Source: JAAYCI01 sp964370165 (GTDB lineage: Bacteria > Bacillota > Clostridia > Oscillospirales > Ruminococcaceae). From it: a DNA stretch of 64,000 nt. Positions 52,789 through 61,613 of this stretch are shown here, in pieces. Location of the stretch: contig CAYJIG010000001.1 of the NCBI GenBank assembly GCA_964370165.1, positions 62,001 to 126,000 of the forward strand. The letters are read 5' to 3'. The notes beneath the pieces were generated by a model. That model saw only the letters and a program-made list of their open reading frames with translations, made no database searches and was not told the origin of the DNA. Numbering within the stretch: position 1 is the first letter of the stretch; every line of letters starts with the position of its first letter. The position numbers and the translations under genes were made by a program.

Positions 52789-53970
52789 ATGTTTACGGTG
52801 GCGGTAGTAACCGGGACAAGGGCTGAATATGGCCTGCTTCGTCCCGTGATACAAAATATGATGGACAGCAAGGTGCTCAAAGTACAGCTGTTAGTAACAG
52901 GAACGCATTTATCGCAGGAGTTTGGGTATACAGTATCTGAAATAGAAGACGACGGATTTCCGATTGCGGCAAAGCTGGATATTTTATCGCAAGAAGTGCC
53001 ACAGACAAGGCAGGGTACGGCAAAACTGGTGGAGCTGGCACTGAAAATGTTTACCGACTGGCTGGCAGAGTGTGAAAGGGCACCTGACGCGGTGCTGATT
53101 TTGGGCGACAGGTACGAGGCGTTTGCCGCAGGCCAAGCGGCCAGCCTATTAGACATACCGGTGGTTCATATAAGTGGCGGTGACGTTACCCAGGGCGCAG
53201 ACGACGACTGGTTTAGGCATTGCCTGACAAAAATGGCGAAACTGCATTTTCCGTCTTGTGAGAGCTACAGACAACGCATTTTACGCATGGGTGAAGAGCC
53301 TTGGCGTGTATATAACGTGGGTGGCTTGGGCGACGAAAATGTGCGGAATTTGCAGCTGATGAACCGTAAACAGTTGGTGGATTCGCTAGACTTCAAGCTG
53401 GCGGAAAAATATGCGCTGGTAACACTGCACCCACAAACACTGTCCGAGCATCCGCCTGCACGGCAGGCAGGAATGCTTCTCTCGGCGCTGGACACTAGGC
53501 CGGATCTTTTTTATCTTATCACCGGGGCAAATGCCGATGCCGGTGGTCAAGAGGTAAACAGGTTGTTCAACGCGTTTTGCAAACAACGAAGCAATGCCGT
53601 TATAGTGTCGAACCTTGGCGTGGTGCGTTATCTTTCGGCCATGAAATATGCTACGCTGGTGATAGGTAATTCCTCCTCGGGCGTGGTGGAAACACCGTCT
53701 TTGGGCGTGCCGTGTGTGGATATAGGCGAGCGTCAAGCCGGCAGGGTACGTGCGGATAATATTGTGCATTGCGACATGGACACGGCGTCTATAGAAAAGG
53801 CCATGGCGCATGCCTTGCAACCAAACTTTGCCAAGATTGCCGCTACGGTGGACAGCCCATATAACGGCGGAGACACCAGCGGAAAAATTGTGGAGATTCT
53901 CACAAAGTTTTTGCAAAAAGAGCTACTTTCCAAAATGAAAGTGTTTTATGACGGGGAGGGCACGAAATGA
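52789..53970 (+). CDS. legG: Hydrolysing nucleotide-sugar 2-epimerase, NeuC/LegG-like
   Basis: A 393-residue member of the hydrolysing UDP-GlcNAc 2-epimerase group. It should release the nucleotide while inverting C2, giving the mannose-type amino sugar used by the NeuB-like synthase. Visible are TGTRAEYGLLRPV, GDRYEAFAAGQAA, HISGGDVTQGADDDWFRH and GNSSSGVVETPSLGVPCVDIGERQAGR. Its stop overlaps the next gene's ATG (ATGA), so it is translationally coupled to the Gfo/Idh oxidoreductase. Confidence 0.92.
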   Translation: MFTVAVVTGTRAEYGLLRPVIQNMMDSKVLKVQLLVTGTHLSQEFGYTVSEIEDDGFPIAAKLDILSQEVPQTRQGTAKLVELALKMFTDWLAECERAPDAVLILGDRYEAFAAGQAASLLDIPVVHISGGDVTQGADDDWFRHCLTKMAKLHFPSCESYRQRILRMGEEPWRVYNVGGLGDENVRNLQLMNRKQLVDSLDFKLAEKYALVTLHPQTLSEHPPARQAGMLLSALDTRPDLFYLITGANADAGGQEVNRLFNAFCKQRSNAVIVSNLGVVRYLSAMKYATLVIGNSSSGVVETPSLGVPCVDIGERQAGRVRADNIVHCDMDTASIEKAMAHALQPNFAKIAATVDSPYNGGDTSGKIVEILTKFLQKELLSKMKVFYDGEGTK

Positions 53971-54953
53971 ATATATTAGTGGTGGGGCTTGGCAGTATGG
54001 GTAAGCGTCGTGCTCGCCTTGCCCAGAGCCTGGGACATACTTTGTTCGGGGTGGATAGCGATAAAGGCCGGCGCAAAGAAGCACAAGGCTTGTCCATTGA
54101 AACGTTTGACAGCTTAAATCAAGCGCTGGAGCATAAAGAAACTTATGATGCGGCGTTTGTGTGCACTGCGCCGCTGTCGCATATGGAAGTGACAAAAGAA
54201 CTATTGATGGCAGATTTACCTGTTTTTTCCGAGCTGAATTTGGTAGACGACGGGTATGATGTTCTCATAGAACTTGCCAAAGAAAGGCAAAAAACACTTT
54301 TTTTAAGCTCGACCATGCTGTATCGTGCAGAGATTGGCCATATCAAAAAAAGAGTGGATAGTTTTGCAAAGCCGATGCGATATATTTACCACATAGGTCA
54401 ATATTTGCCCGACTGGCACCCGTGGGAAAGCTATAAAAACTTTTTTGTGGGAAATGCACGCACCGGCGGTGTACGTGAAATTTTCGGGATAGAGCTTCCG
54501 TGGTTGTGCACGGTGTTTGGCAAGGCCAAGGCGGAATATGTATGTGGCCAGAGTATTAGCGACTTAGAGCTTCCATATCCCGACAGTGTTATGGTAAACT
54601 TAAAGCATGAAAACGGCACGGTGGGTGTTTTATGTGCCGATGTTGTCAGCCCGAAAGCTGTGCGGAATTTTGAGCTTTTTGGTGACGGAATACATGTTTT
54701 TTGGGAGGGTAACCCAAAATCACTTTACGAGTATGACATAAACACAAAAGAAAAAGTAAGTGTTGATACGTATAAAAGTTTCGAGCAAGATTCCAGATAC
54801 AGTGATAATATTGTGGAGAATGCATACCTTGACGAGATGATATGTTTTTTTGAAACGCTGAAAGGTAACGCGCAGCCACTTTGGGATTTTGAAAAAGATA
54901 GAAAAATTATCCACTTGATGGATGACATTGAGAAAGCGGCAAAAGTTCAGTAA
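53967..54953 (+). CDS. Gfo/Idh/MocA family oxidoreductase
   Basis: A 328-residue NAD(P)-dependent oxidoreductase with N-terminal Rossmann motif VVGLGSMGKRRARLAQ and a C-terminal substrate domain of Gfo/Idh type. In place of the common EKP motif it has SELNLVDDGYD. Enzymes of this family in sialic or legionaminic clusters are thought to oxidise or reduce ring carbons of the nucleotide sugar. It overlaps legG by four bases and is 21 bases before a second, related oxidoreductase. The exact step is unknown. Confidence 0.82.
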   Translation: MNILVVGLGSMGKRRARLAQSLGHTLFGVDSDKGRRKEAQGLSIETFDSLNQALEHKETYDAAFVCTAPLSHMEVTKELLMADLPVFSELNLVDDGYDVLIELAKERQKTLFLSSTMLYRAEIGHIKKRVDSFAKPMRYIYHIGQYLPDWHPWESYKNFFVGNARTGGVREIFGIELPWLCTVFGKAKAEYVCGQSISDLELPYPDSVMVNLKHENGTVGVLCADVVSPKAVRNFELFGDGIHVFWEGNPKSLYEYDINTKEKVSVDTYKSFEQDSRYSDNIVENAYLDEMICFFETLKGNAQPLWDFEKDRKIIHLMDDIEKAAKVQ

Positions 54954-54974
54954 ATAATGTGAGGGGGTAACGTA

Positions 54975-55952
54975 ATGAAGGTGCTGTTTATTGGTCTTGG
55001 AAGTATAGGAACCAGGCATTTGCGTAATTTAGACGCCTTGTGTAAGGAAAAACAGCTGAACATTGAAGTGGTGGCTCTGCGCTCGTCAGATAGGGAGCTT
55101 AGCGCCGAGGTATCGTGCATGATAACTCGTCAGGTGCACACACTGCCAAAAGACGAGACGTTTGATGTTGCTTTTGTTACCGGACCCACTCATGTGCACG
55201 CAATGACTATTGGCGAGCTGAAAGGTAAGGTGGGTACGTACTTTATCGAAAAGCCGCTGTTTGACCATCCGCAGTATGACTTGTCGGTACTTGGCCTGGG
55301 TATGTACCAAAAAGCCTATGTGGCGGCGCCGATGCGACATACCGCTCTTTATGCCGCGCTGTGCAAAAAGCTGTATAACTTACCGGTTTATTCGGTGCGG
55401 GCTATATGCTCGTCTTATTTGCCCGAGTGGCGAAATGGGGTTGATTATCGCACGGTGTACTCGGCAAACTCCTCCATGGGTGGCGGAGTGACACTGGACT
55501 TAATCCACGAATGGGATTATCTATACGATCTGTTTGGCCCACCGCTACAAAGCTATAACATGCGAGGACAGGTATCGCATCTTGAGATGGATACAGACGA
55601 TATATCGGTGTATATTGCATACTGGCCAAATGCCGTGGGTGAGCTACATCTTGATTATTTCGGGCGGAAATATCGCAGGGAGCTGGAAGTGTTCTGTGAA
55701 GAAGGCACTATTGTGGCCGATTTTGGTGCAGGTGTGCTGACGAATGTTGATGGGACACGTGAAGACTACAGCGAGGACCCAAACTGCCGATATAAACGAG
55801 AGATGGAATATTTTATCAACTACGCACAAAACGGAACAGGCGAAAGCATAAACAGCCCTCAAAGGGCGCTTAACGTATTGCAAATTGCAATGGGCACCAC
55901 TGCGCTGGACGAAGGCGAGAAAAAGGATGTCACAACGGGAGAAGAAGAATGA
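54975..55952 (+). CDS. Gfo/Idh/MocA family oxidoreductase
   Basis: A 325-residue oxidoreductase with FIGLGSIGTRHLRNL for NAD(P) binding and the typical IEKPLF motif after the Rossmann domain. The C-terminal domain has GGGVTLDLIHEWDYLYDLFG, the helix carrying likely catalytic residues. It is distantly similar to the gene before it. Such enzymes are frequent in legionaminic-type clusters. It overlaps the CMP-transferase gene by four bases, so all three are co-translated. Confidence 0.85.
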   Translation: MKVLFIGLGSIGTRHLRNLDALCKEKQLNIEVVALRSSDRELSAEVSCMITRQVHTLPKDETFDVAFVTGPTHVHAMTIGELKGKVGTYFIEKPLFDHPQYDLSVLGLGMYQKAYVAAPMRHTALYAALCKKLYNLPVYSVRAICSSYLPEWRNGVDYRTVYSANSSMGGGVTLDLIHEWDYLYDLFGPPLQSYNMRGQVSHLEMDTDDISVYIAYWPNAVGELHLDYFGRKYRRELEVFCEEGTIVADFGAGVLTNVDGTREDYSEDPNCRYKREMEYFINYAQNGTGESINSPQRALNVLQIAMGTTALDEGEKKDVTTGEEE

Positions 55953-56707
55953 GCAAGCTGTTGATTACTGTGTGCGGTCGTGCGGGAAGTAAGGGCTTTA
56001 AAAATAAAAACCTGAAAACATTTTGCTCACGGCCGCTGGTACATTATACATTGGCCGCCATTGAATTGTTTTTACAAAGCAGGAAAGATATCAAGGCGGA
56101 TGTGGTTTTGAACACCGACAGTGGCCTTTTAAAAGAACTGGTAAAAAGCTCGTACCCTCACGTGATACAAATTCATCGGCCGGCGGCGCTTAGCGGAGAT
56201 GCTGTAGCTAAAATGTGCGTGTTTCAGCACAGTTTAAAAGTGATGGAGGAAAAAAGAGGAAGCGAGTATGACTACCATATGGACCTTGACATCACCAGTC
56301 CACTACGTACAATGGAAGATGTGGCGGGATGTTTTGACTTAATATGCTCGCGTGACGATTTAGACGTTGTGATGAGTGCGTGTAAAAGCCGCCGAAACCC
56401 GTACATGAACATGGCTATACGCAAAGACGGATATGTACAGCAGGTGGTGAAGAGCGACGTGGTGGCTCGCCAACAAGCACCGGTGTGTTATGACTTGAAC
56501 GCCTCTATTTATGCGTTTAGACGTGATTTTCTTTTTGAAAACGAAAGTGGATTTTTGTGGGACGGCAGATGCGAAATTTTTGAGATGGAAGACACGGCAG
56601 TGCTGGACATAGACTCAGAAGAAGACTTTGAAATGATGGAGATTATTGCTAGGCACTTATATGCGAATCGTCCGCAGTTTGCCAAGGTACGAGATGCCAT
56701 AAAATAG
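55949..56707 (+). CDS. legF: CMP-nonulosonic acid cytidylyltransferase (NeuA/LegF-like)
   Basis: A 252-residue cytidylyltransferase that activates the nine-carbon sugar with CTP. The nucleotide-binding GRAGSKGFKNKNLKTFCSRPLV, VLNTDSG, and DYHMDLDITSPLRTMEDV are the family blocks. The later part has YDLNASIYAFRRDFL. It completes the set LegB–C–G–I–F in this locus. It ends 70 bases before the PfkB kinase. Confidence 0.92.
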   Translation: MSKLLITVCGRAGSKGFKNKNLKTFCSRPLVHYTLAAIELFLQSRKDIKADVVLNTDSGLLKELVKSSYPHVIQIHRPAALSGDAVAKMCVFQHSLKVMEEKRGSEYDYHMDLDITSPLRTMEDVAGCFDLICSRDDLDVVMSACKSRRNPYMNMAIRKDGYVQQVVKSDVVARQQAPVCYDLNASIYAFRRDFLFENESGFLWDGRCEIFEMEDTAVLDIDSEEDFEMMEIIARHLYANRPQFAKVRDAIK

Positions 56708-56777
56708 GGTAGAATAAGCAAAGGAAGTACCATCGAAAGATGTGAGAAATAATATACAGTAAAAGGGGGATGACGTG

Positions 56778-57731
56778 ATGAAGAAATGGGATATTGTGGC
56801 GGTGGGCGAAAGTCTGATAGATTTTGTGTCCACAAAAGGTGCTGATGCCAGCAAGCTTTATATGGAAGGCAGTGCAGGCGGTGCACCGGCCAACATGCTG
56901 GCAATGGCGGCAAAGCTGGGCCGAAAAACAGCGTTCATCAGCAAAGTTGGACGTGACACATTTGGTGATTATATAAAACAAAGCGTGAAAGATAGCGGTG
57001 TTGATGTTAGCGGCGTGGTGAGCGGAAAAGAGCTGACAACCCTGGCTATGGTGACACTGGATTCACGCGGTGATAGAAAATTTGCGTTCTACCGTGAAAA
57101 CACAGCCGATGTAATGCTGCGTGAACACGAGGTAGACTATTCATTGGTGGAAAACTGTCGTGTATTCCACTTTGGCACAGTGTCTATGGTACAAGACCCT
57201 GCCATGTCTACCACACTGGCATGCGCACAAAGGGCAAAAGCCGCCGGGGCGAAAATATCGTTTGACCCGAACTATAGGCCGTTTTTATGGGAACGTGAAG
57301 AGGACGCCATAGAGGCTATCAAAAAAGGAATGGAACTGGCAGATTATGTGAAAGTGTCAGAAGAAGAAGCCACTTTGGTTACAGGCAAAGAAGACCCTGA
57401 AAAAGCGGCATTACACCTGTTTTCGAAATATCATTTTGAGTTGTTGATGGTGACGCTGGGCCCGAAAGGAAGTATTGGTATTTCGGCTGAAACACGATTG
57501 AATGTGCCGGCGTACGAGGTGAAAGTGCTTGATACCACCGGTGCGGGCGATGCGTTTTGGGGCACAGTGCTGAACAGCCGCCTTGCAAGCAAACAGGCAA
57601 CAGTAGGCGAAAAAGAGATGGAGCGTCTTTTGCAATACGGTAGCATTGCAGGAAGTCTTGCCACGTCAAAATACGGTGCTATTCAAGCTCAGCCTACAAT
57701 GGAAGAAATTGAGGCTTGCCTGCCAAAATAA
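56778..57731 (+). CDS. PfkB family carbohydrate kinase (fructokinase-like)
   Basis: A 317-residue PfkB kinase. VAVGESLIDFVSTKG and the double-glycine GSAGGAPANMLAMAAKLG at the N-terminus, and the catalytic DTTGAGDAFWGTVL near the C-terminus, are the two signatures. Proteins of this form usually phosphorylate fructose, which suits a sucrose or fructose supply. It follows the nonulosonic cluster in the same direction and has GGGGG before its start, so it may be part of that operon or just downstream of it. A terminator follows. Confidence 0.88.
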   Translation: MKKWDIVAVGESLIDFVSTKGADASKLYMEGSAGGAPANMLAMAAKLGRKTAFISKVGRDTFGDYIKQSVKDSGVDVSGVVSGKELTTLAMVTLDSRGDRKFAFYRENTADVMLREHEVDYSLVENCRVFHFGTVSMVQDPAMSTTLACAQRAKAAGAKISFDPNYRPFLWEREEDAIEAIKKGMELADYVKVSEEEATLVTGKEDPEKAALHLFSKYHFELLMVTLGPKGSIGISAETRLNVPAYEVKVLDTTGAGDAFWGTVLNSRLASKQATVGEKEMERLLQYGSIAGSLATSKYGAIQAQPTMEEIEACLPK

Positions 57732-57770
57732 ATATTAGCCAAAAAAGTATGGTAGGGCAAAAGAAAAACA

Positions 57771-57820
57771 AAAAAACAGCTGTTGCCTCCTAAACATAAG
57801 GAAGTAACAGCTGGTTTTTT
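57771..57820 (+). terminator. Terminator after the PfkB kinase gene
   Basis: AAAACAGCTGTT pairs with AACAGCTGGTTTT, with an inner CCTCCT/AGGAAG helix and a T run ending at 57820. Confidence 0.88.
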
Positions 57821-58060
57821 GCGGTGCGGCTGGCTTGTCGGCGGCTTTTGGCCGGCGATACGCGATAACTCGTTTGATTTGATGGCACTATATTATGTGC
57901 CGTTTGAGAGATCCGACCGCTTTGTATATAAATAAACAAGTGCCTACATAGGGACTATTGCCCCCTTATGGCAATCTTGCTAGAAACCTAAAATATATTT
58001 ATTAAGGCTTCTTACAAAATATATCGGCAGGTGAAGGGTGATACTTTAGCCGAAAGCAGA
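57821..58060 (+). other. Gene-free, GC-shifted stretch with several hairpins
   Basis: No credible reading frame. The first 50 bases are far richer in G and C than flanking intergenic DNA. Short perfect helices occur at GGCAC/GTGCC (about 57883–57900) and ATTGCC/GGCAAT (about 57957–57975), the second after a good promoter at 57904–57932. It could be a small structured RNA or the hemW leader. It matches no riboswitch core that I can recognise. Confidence 0.35.
57904..57932 (+). promoter_or_regulatory. Promoter upstream of hemW
   Basis: TTGAGA (57904–57909), 17-base spacer, TATAAA (57927–57932), giving a leader of roughly 145 bases before hemW. Confidence 0.6.
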
Positions 58061-58085
58061 AAAAAATAGGGAAGGGAAAATTTAT

Positions 58086-59180
58086 ATGCAGTATGGACTA
58101 TATATCCACATACCCTATTGTCGCGCACGGTGTAATTATTGTGATTTTTATACGCAAGGAGCAAGCAGTAAAGTGCCGGATGAGTACATAAATGCTGTTT
58201 TGCGTGATTTTGAAAGATATGCGCCGAAGGATGACGAAAACAAACGCATATCACCTAAAACAGTGTACTTTGGCGGTGGAACACCCGGGCTTTTGTCTGA
58301 AAAACAAGTAGCGCAGATGCTGAGTGTGTTTTCACCGCAAAAAAATGCCGAAATAACATTGGAGGCAAACCCCGAAAGCGTAAACGAAGAAAAGCTAAAA
58401 GGGTGGCACGAAGCAGGGGTAAACAGGCTGTCATTCGGTGTGCAGACGGCAAAAGGTGAAAGCCTTGCCACTTTGGGTAGACGCCACAGCGCAATCGACG
58501 CGGAAAAGGCACTGAAAACCGCGCAAAAAGTAGGGTTTACAAACATTTCGGGCGATATAATGCTGGGCCTGCCCGGATATGAAAAAGCTGAGTTTGACAA
58601 GACGCTTTCTTTGCTTTGCGAAAACGGTGCGGTGCACATCTCGGCGTATGTGCTAAAAGTGGAAGAAAACACACCGTTTGGTAGAGATACATCGCTTTGC
58701 CTGCCGTCTCAGGACGATGTGGCAGACATGTACTTATATGCTGTGCAAGAACTGGAAGAAGCGGGATATACCCAGTATGAAATATCGAATTTCGCAAAAA
58801 AAGGAATGCAAAGCAAGCATAATTTACTTTACTGGAACAGTGAAAACTGGCTGGGGCTAGGCCCCAGTGCACACTCGCACATAAACGGAAAACGGTTTTC
58901 GTTTGCACCTGACACAAAACGGTTTTTAGGAAATGAAAACATAATGCAAAACGAAAGCGACATGACAGCCGAGGACTATGCCATGCTGCGAATGAGGTTG
59001 ACAGACGGCCTTTGTGAAAAAGAATGGCGAGCAAAATACAAAAAAGAATTCACAAAAAGCCAGGTGGATTTTTTGCACAAGCTATGTAAAAACAATTATG
59101 CTGTGTGGGAAAATGAAGTATTGCGTCTGACAAAAAACGGTATGCTGGTGCAAAACAGTATTTTAACGGCTTTGTTTTAA
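58086..59180 (+). CDS. hemW: Radical SAM protein HemW (heme chaperone family)
   Basis: A 364-residue HemW. It was long annotated as oxygen-independent coproporphyrinogen oxidase but now counts as a heme-binding chaperone. The 4Fe-4S motif is CRARCNYCDFY (CxxxCxxC), followed by FGGGTPGLLS, SFGVQTAKGE, DIMLGLPG and YEISNFAKKGMQSKHNLLYW. The HemW-type C-terminal domain is present. The ATG at 58086 has GGAAGGG upstream. No other heme gene is near; it separates the two glycan clusters. Confidence 0.9.
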   Translation: MQYGLYIHIPYCRARCNYCDFYTQGASSKVPDEYINAVLRDFERYAPKDDENKRISPKTVYFGGGTPGLLSEKQVAQMLSVFSPQKNAEITLEANPESVNEEKLKGWHEAGVNRLSFGVQTAKGESLATLGRRHSAIDAEKALKTAQKVGFTNISGDIMLGLPGYEKAEFDKTLSLLCENGAVHISAYVLKVEENTPFGRDTSLCLPSQDDVADMYLYAVQELEEAGYTQYEISNFAKKGMQSKHNLLYWNSENWLGLGPSAHSHINGKRFSFAPDTKRFLGNENIMQNESDMTAEDYAMLRMRLTDGLCEKEWRAKYKKEFTKSQVDFLHKLCKNNYAVWENEVLRLTKNGMLVQNSILTALF

Positions 59181-59261
59181 CAAAATAGTCTTTACAGGGT
59201 GTATGCTTTTGATGTGAAATCTTTTGTGAAAATGGTGATTAGACAAGGTTTTTTCTTGAAG

Positions 59262-59290
59262 TTGACGCAGTTTTGTGGTATTCTTACAAA
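59262..59290 (+). promoter_or_regulatory. Promoter of the rfbC–ABC exporter–GT2 operon
   Basis: TTGACG (59262–59267), 17-base spacer, TACAAA (59285–59290). Confidence 0.6.
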
Positions 59291-59339
59291 AGATATTTTA
59301 ATAGTGGCACAATAGGGCTATTTTTAGGAGGGTAAGATC

Positions 59340-59915
59340 TTGGGGAAGTTTACATTCATACAAACAGAGGTTCCCGGCATTGTGATAGTGGAGCCGACGG
59401 TGTATGGTGATGCACGTGGTTATTTCATGGAAACATACCAAAAAGAAGAGTTTATAAATGCAGGAATTGACGTTGATTTTGTGCAGGATAATGTGAGCAA
59501 AAGCAGTAAAGGTGTGCTACGTGGCTTGCACTATCAAACAGAAAACACACAGGCAAAACTGGTGCGTGTAACAAAAGGCAGTGTGTTTGATGTGGGTGTG
59601 GATGTGCGCCCAAACAGCCCGCATTTTGGCCGTTGGGTAGGTGTGGAGCTGAGCGAGGAAAACAAGCGTATGCTGTATGTGCCACAAGGTTTTGCACATG
59701 GGTTCTTAGTGCTTAGTGACGAGGCAGAGTTTCAGTATAAATGTTCAGATTACTACCACCCACAATCAGAGGGTGGCGTGAGGTATGATGATGCCGACAT
59801 TGGTATCGCATGGCCAAAGCTGGACTGTGTGTACACACTGAGCGACAAAGACGCAGTGCTACCATTACTAAATGAACAAAGCTACAATGAGTTTGAAAGG
59901 TGGTTTGCCGGTTGA
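59340..59915 (+). CDS. rfbC: dTDP-4-dehydrorhamnose 3,5-epimerase
   Basis: A 191-residue RmlC/RfbC cupin that epimerises dTDP-4-keto-6-deoxyglucose at C3 and C5 on the way to dTDP-L-rhamnose. DARGYFMETYQ, FVQDNVSKSSKGVLRGLHYQ (catalytic His), KGSVFDVGVDVRPNSPHFG and YVPQGFAHGFLVLSD are conserved. The TTG start at 59340 has AGGAGGG upstream. RfbA, B and D are not in the window. Its stop overlaps the next gene's TTG start by three bases (TTGA). Confidence 0.93.
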   Translation: MGKFTFIQTEVPGIVIVEPTVYGDARGYFMETYQKEEFINAGIDVDFVQDNVSKSSKGVLRGLHYQTENTQAKLVRVTKGSVFDVGVDVRPNSPHFGRWVGVELSEENKRMLYVPQGFAHGFLVLSDEAEFQYKCSDYYHPQSEGGVRYDDADIGIAWPKLDCVYTLSDKDAVLPLLNEQSYNEFERWFAG

Positions 59916-60748
59916 TTGGTTACTTGAAAAACGCTTTTCAAGTGTTTTTAAACTATAGATTTTTGCTGATGAATCTAGTGAGTAGAGATTTGAAAGTGAA
60001 ATATCGCCGTAGTGTTTTAGGCATGGTATGGAGTGTTTTGAATCCACTACTAATGTCTACGGTGATGGCGCTGGTGTTTGGCACGTTGTTTTCACGTATG
60101 GCCGACGCAAGCCAGCTTCCGCTGGTAGCCGCAACGGGTGAGCCCCCGGCGTTTATTGTGTATGTACTTACCGGTCAGCTGATATTTGCATTTTTCAGCG
60201 AGTCCACGAACACCGCAATGGACTCTGTGCTGGGCAATGCACAACTTATCAAAAAAGTGTACATACCAAAGTATATTTTTCCGCTTGAAAAAGTGATGTT
60301 CAGCTTTATAAACACATTGTTTGCAATGATTTCACTGGTTATCATATTACTGTTCACATGGTCGTCTATCAGTATTTGGGTTTTGCTGGCGCCGGTGGTG
60401 TTGCTGCTACTGTTCACGTTTTGCCTAGGCATGGGCCTTGTTTTATCGGCTTTGGTGGTGTTTTTCAGGGATATAAAACATTTGTACAGCGTGCTTGTGA
60501 TGGCGCTGACATATATGACGCCTATTTTTTACTCGGAGAGTATTTTTGATAACTACTCGTTGGTGACATACGTTGTGAAGCTGAACCCGATGTATTGGTA
60601 TGTGGGAATGTTCCGTGATGTAGTGGTGTATGGCACTGCACCTGAACCTCGTATGTGGATTGCTACCATTGCTTGTTCGGTGGTGGCGCTGGTAGCAGGC
60701 CTTATCATTTTCCGCAAAACACAAGATGAGTTTATTTTACATATTTAA
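59912..60748 (+). CDS. ABC-2 polysaccharide export permease (TagG/Wzm-like)
   Basis: A 278-residue permease with six membrane segments. The N-terminal amphipathic region LVSRDLKVKYRRSVLGMVWSVLNPLL is the hallmark of teichoic acid and O-antigen exporters. AAAGGTGG at 59896–59903 with eight-base spacing to TTG 59912 supports this start over the GTG at 59900. Together with the following ATPase it should export a lipid-linked polysaccharide across the membrane. Confidence 0.9.
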   Translation: MIGYLKNAFQVFLNYRFLLMNLVSRDLKVKYRRSVLGMVWSVLNPLLMSTVMALVFGTLFSRMADASQLPLVAATGEPPAFIVYVLTGQLIFAFFSESTNTAMDSVLGNAQLIKKVYIPKYIFPLEKVMFSFINTLFAMISLVIILLFTWSSISIWVLLAPVVLLLLFTFCLGMGLVLSALVVFFRDIKHLYSVLVMALTYMTPIFYSESIFDNYSLVTYVVKLNPMYWYVGMFRDVVVYGTAPEPRMWIATIACSVVALVAGLIIFRKTQDEFILHI

Positions 60749-60786
60749 TTTTGAAATATAAATTAAGACACAAAAGGAGCTAAGGT

Positions 60787-61584
60787 TTGGAAGGACAAGG
60801 TGTTAAAAATAGCCTACCAATGGTAGAGCTGGACGGTGTTTGGCGCAAGTTTACCATGTCAAAAGAAAAAGTGGATAGCGTGAAGGAATATATTTTACGT
60901 AAAATAAAGGGCTCGATGGAATATGACGCGTTTTACGCCTTGCAGGACGTGACTGTCAATGTGGAAAAAGGCGATGTGTACGGCATCATCGGGCTTAATG
61001 GTTCGGGCAAATCCACCTTACTGAAAATTATTGCGGGGGTTATGAAACCTTCGCAAGGCAAGTGCACGGTACGAGGTACTGTGGCACCTCTTATTGAGCT
61101 GGGCGCAGGCTTTGACATCGACCTCACCGGCAGGGAAAATATTTATCTTAACGGTACTGTGCTTGGGATGCATCCAAGCTATATAGACGAAAAATTTGAC
61201 GAAATAGTAGAGTTTTCTGAACTGCATGACTTTTTAGACACAGCAGTGAAAAACTATTCCTCCGGCATGGTGGCACGTTTGGCATTTTCGGTGGCAACCA
61301 TAATGAAACCGGATATTTTAATATGCGACGAGATTTTGTCTGTGGGCGACTTTTTGTTCCAGCAAAAGTGCGAGGCACGCATGAAAGAGCTGATGAGCGG
61401 TGGCACTACTGTGCTTTTGGTTAGCCACAGCCTTGAGCAGATAGAACGCCTTTGCAACAATGCCGTATGGCTGAGCCAGGGAAAAGTGATGGCAAAAGGC
61501 GACTGTAAGAGTGTGTGCACAGAATATAGAGAAACTGCGGAAAAAAGCAAGAAAAAACAAAAAGACGATACAAAAACACAGTAG
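60787..61584 (+). CDS. ABC polysaccharide export ATPase (TagH/Wzt-like)
   Basis: A 265-residue ATPase with Walker A GLNGSGKST, signature YSSGMVARLAF and Walker B DILICDEILSVGD. The stretch GTVAPLIELGAGFDIDLTGRENIYLNG is typical for TagH/Wzt-type polysaccharide exporters. There is no C-terminal carbohydrate-recognition domain; the tail is a short Lys-rich stretch. The TTG start follows AAAGGAG. It works with the permease before it. Confidence 0.92.
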   Translation: MEGQGVKNSLPMVELDGVWRKFTMSKEKVDSVKEYILRKIKGSMEYDAFYALQDVTVNVEKGDVYGIIGLNGSGKSTLLKIIAGVMKPSQGKCTVRGTVAPLIELGAGFDIDLTGRENIYLNGTVLGMHPSYIDEKFDEIVEFSELHDFLDTAVKNYSSGMVARLAFSVATIMKPDILICDEILSVGDFLFQQKCEARMKELMSGGTTVLLVSHSLEQIERLCNNAVWLSQGKVMAKGDCKSVCTEYRETAEKSKKKQKDDTKTQ

Positions 61585-61613
61585 GAGGCCGTGCTCAGAG
61601 GCGAAAAAGACAC

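Noticed and set aside
57821..58060. 6S RNA, SRP RNA or a known riboswitch
   Set aside because: I could not find the conserved core of any of these in the interval; only general hairpins are visible.
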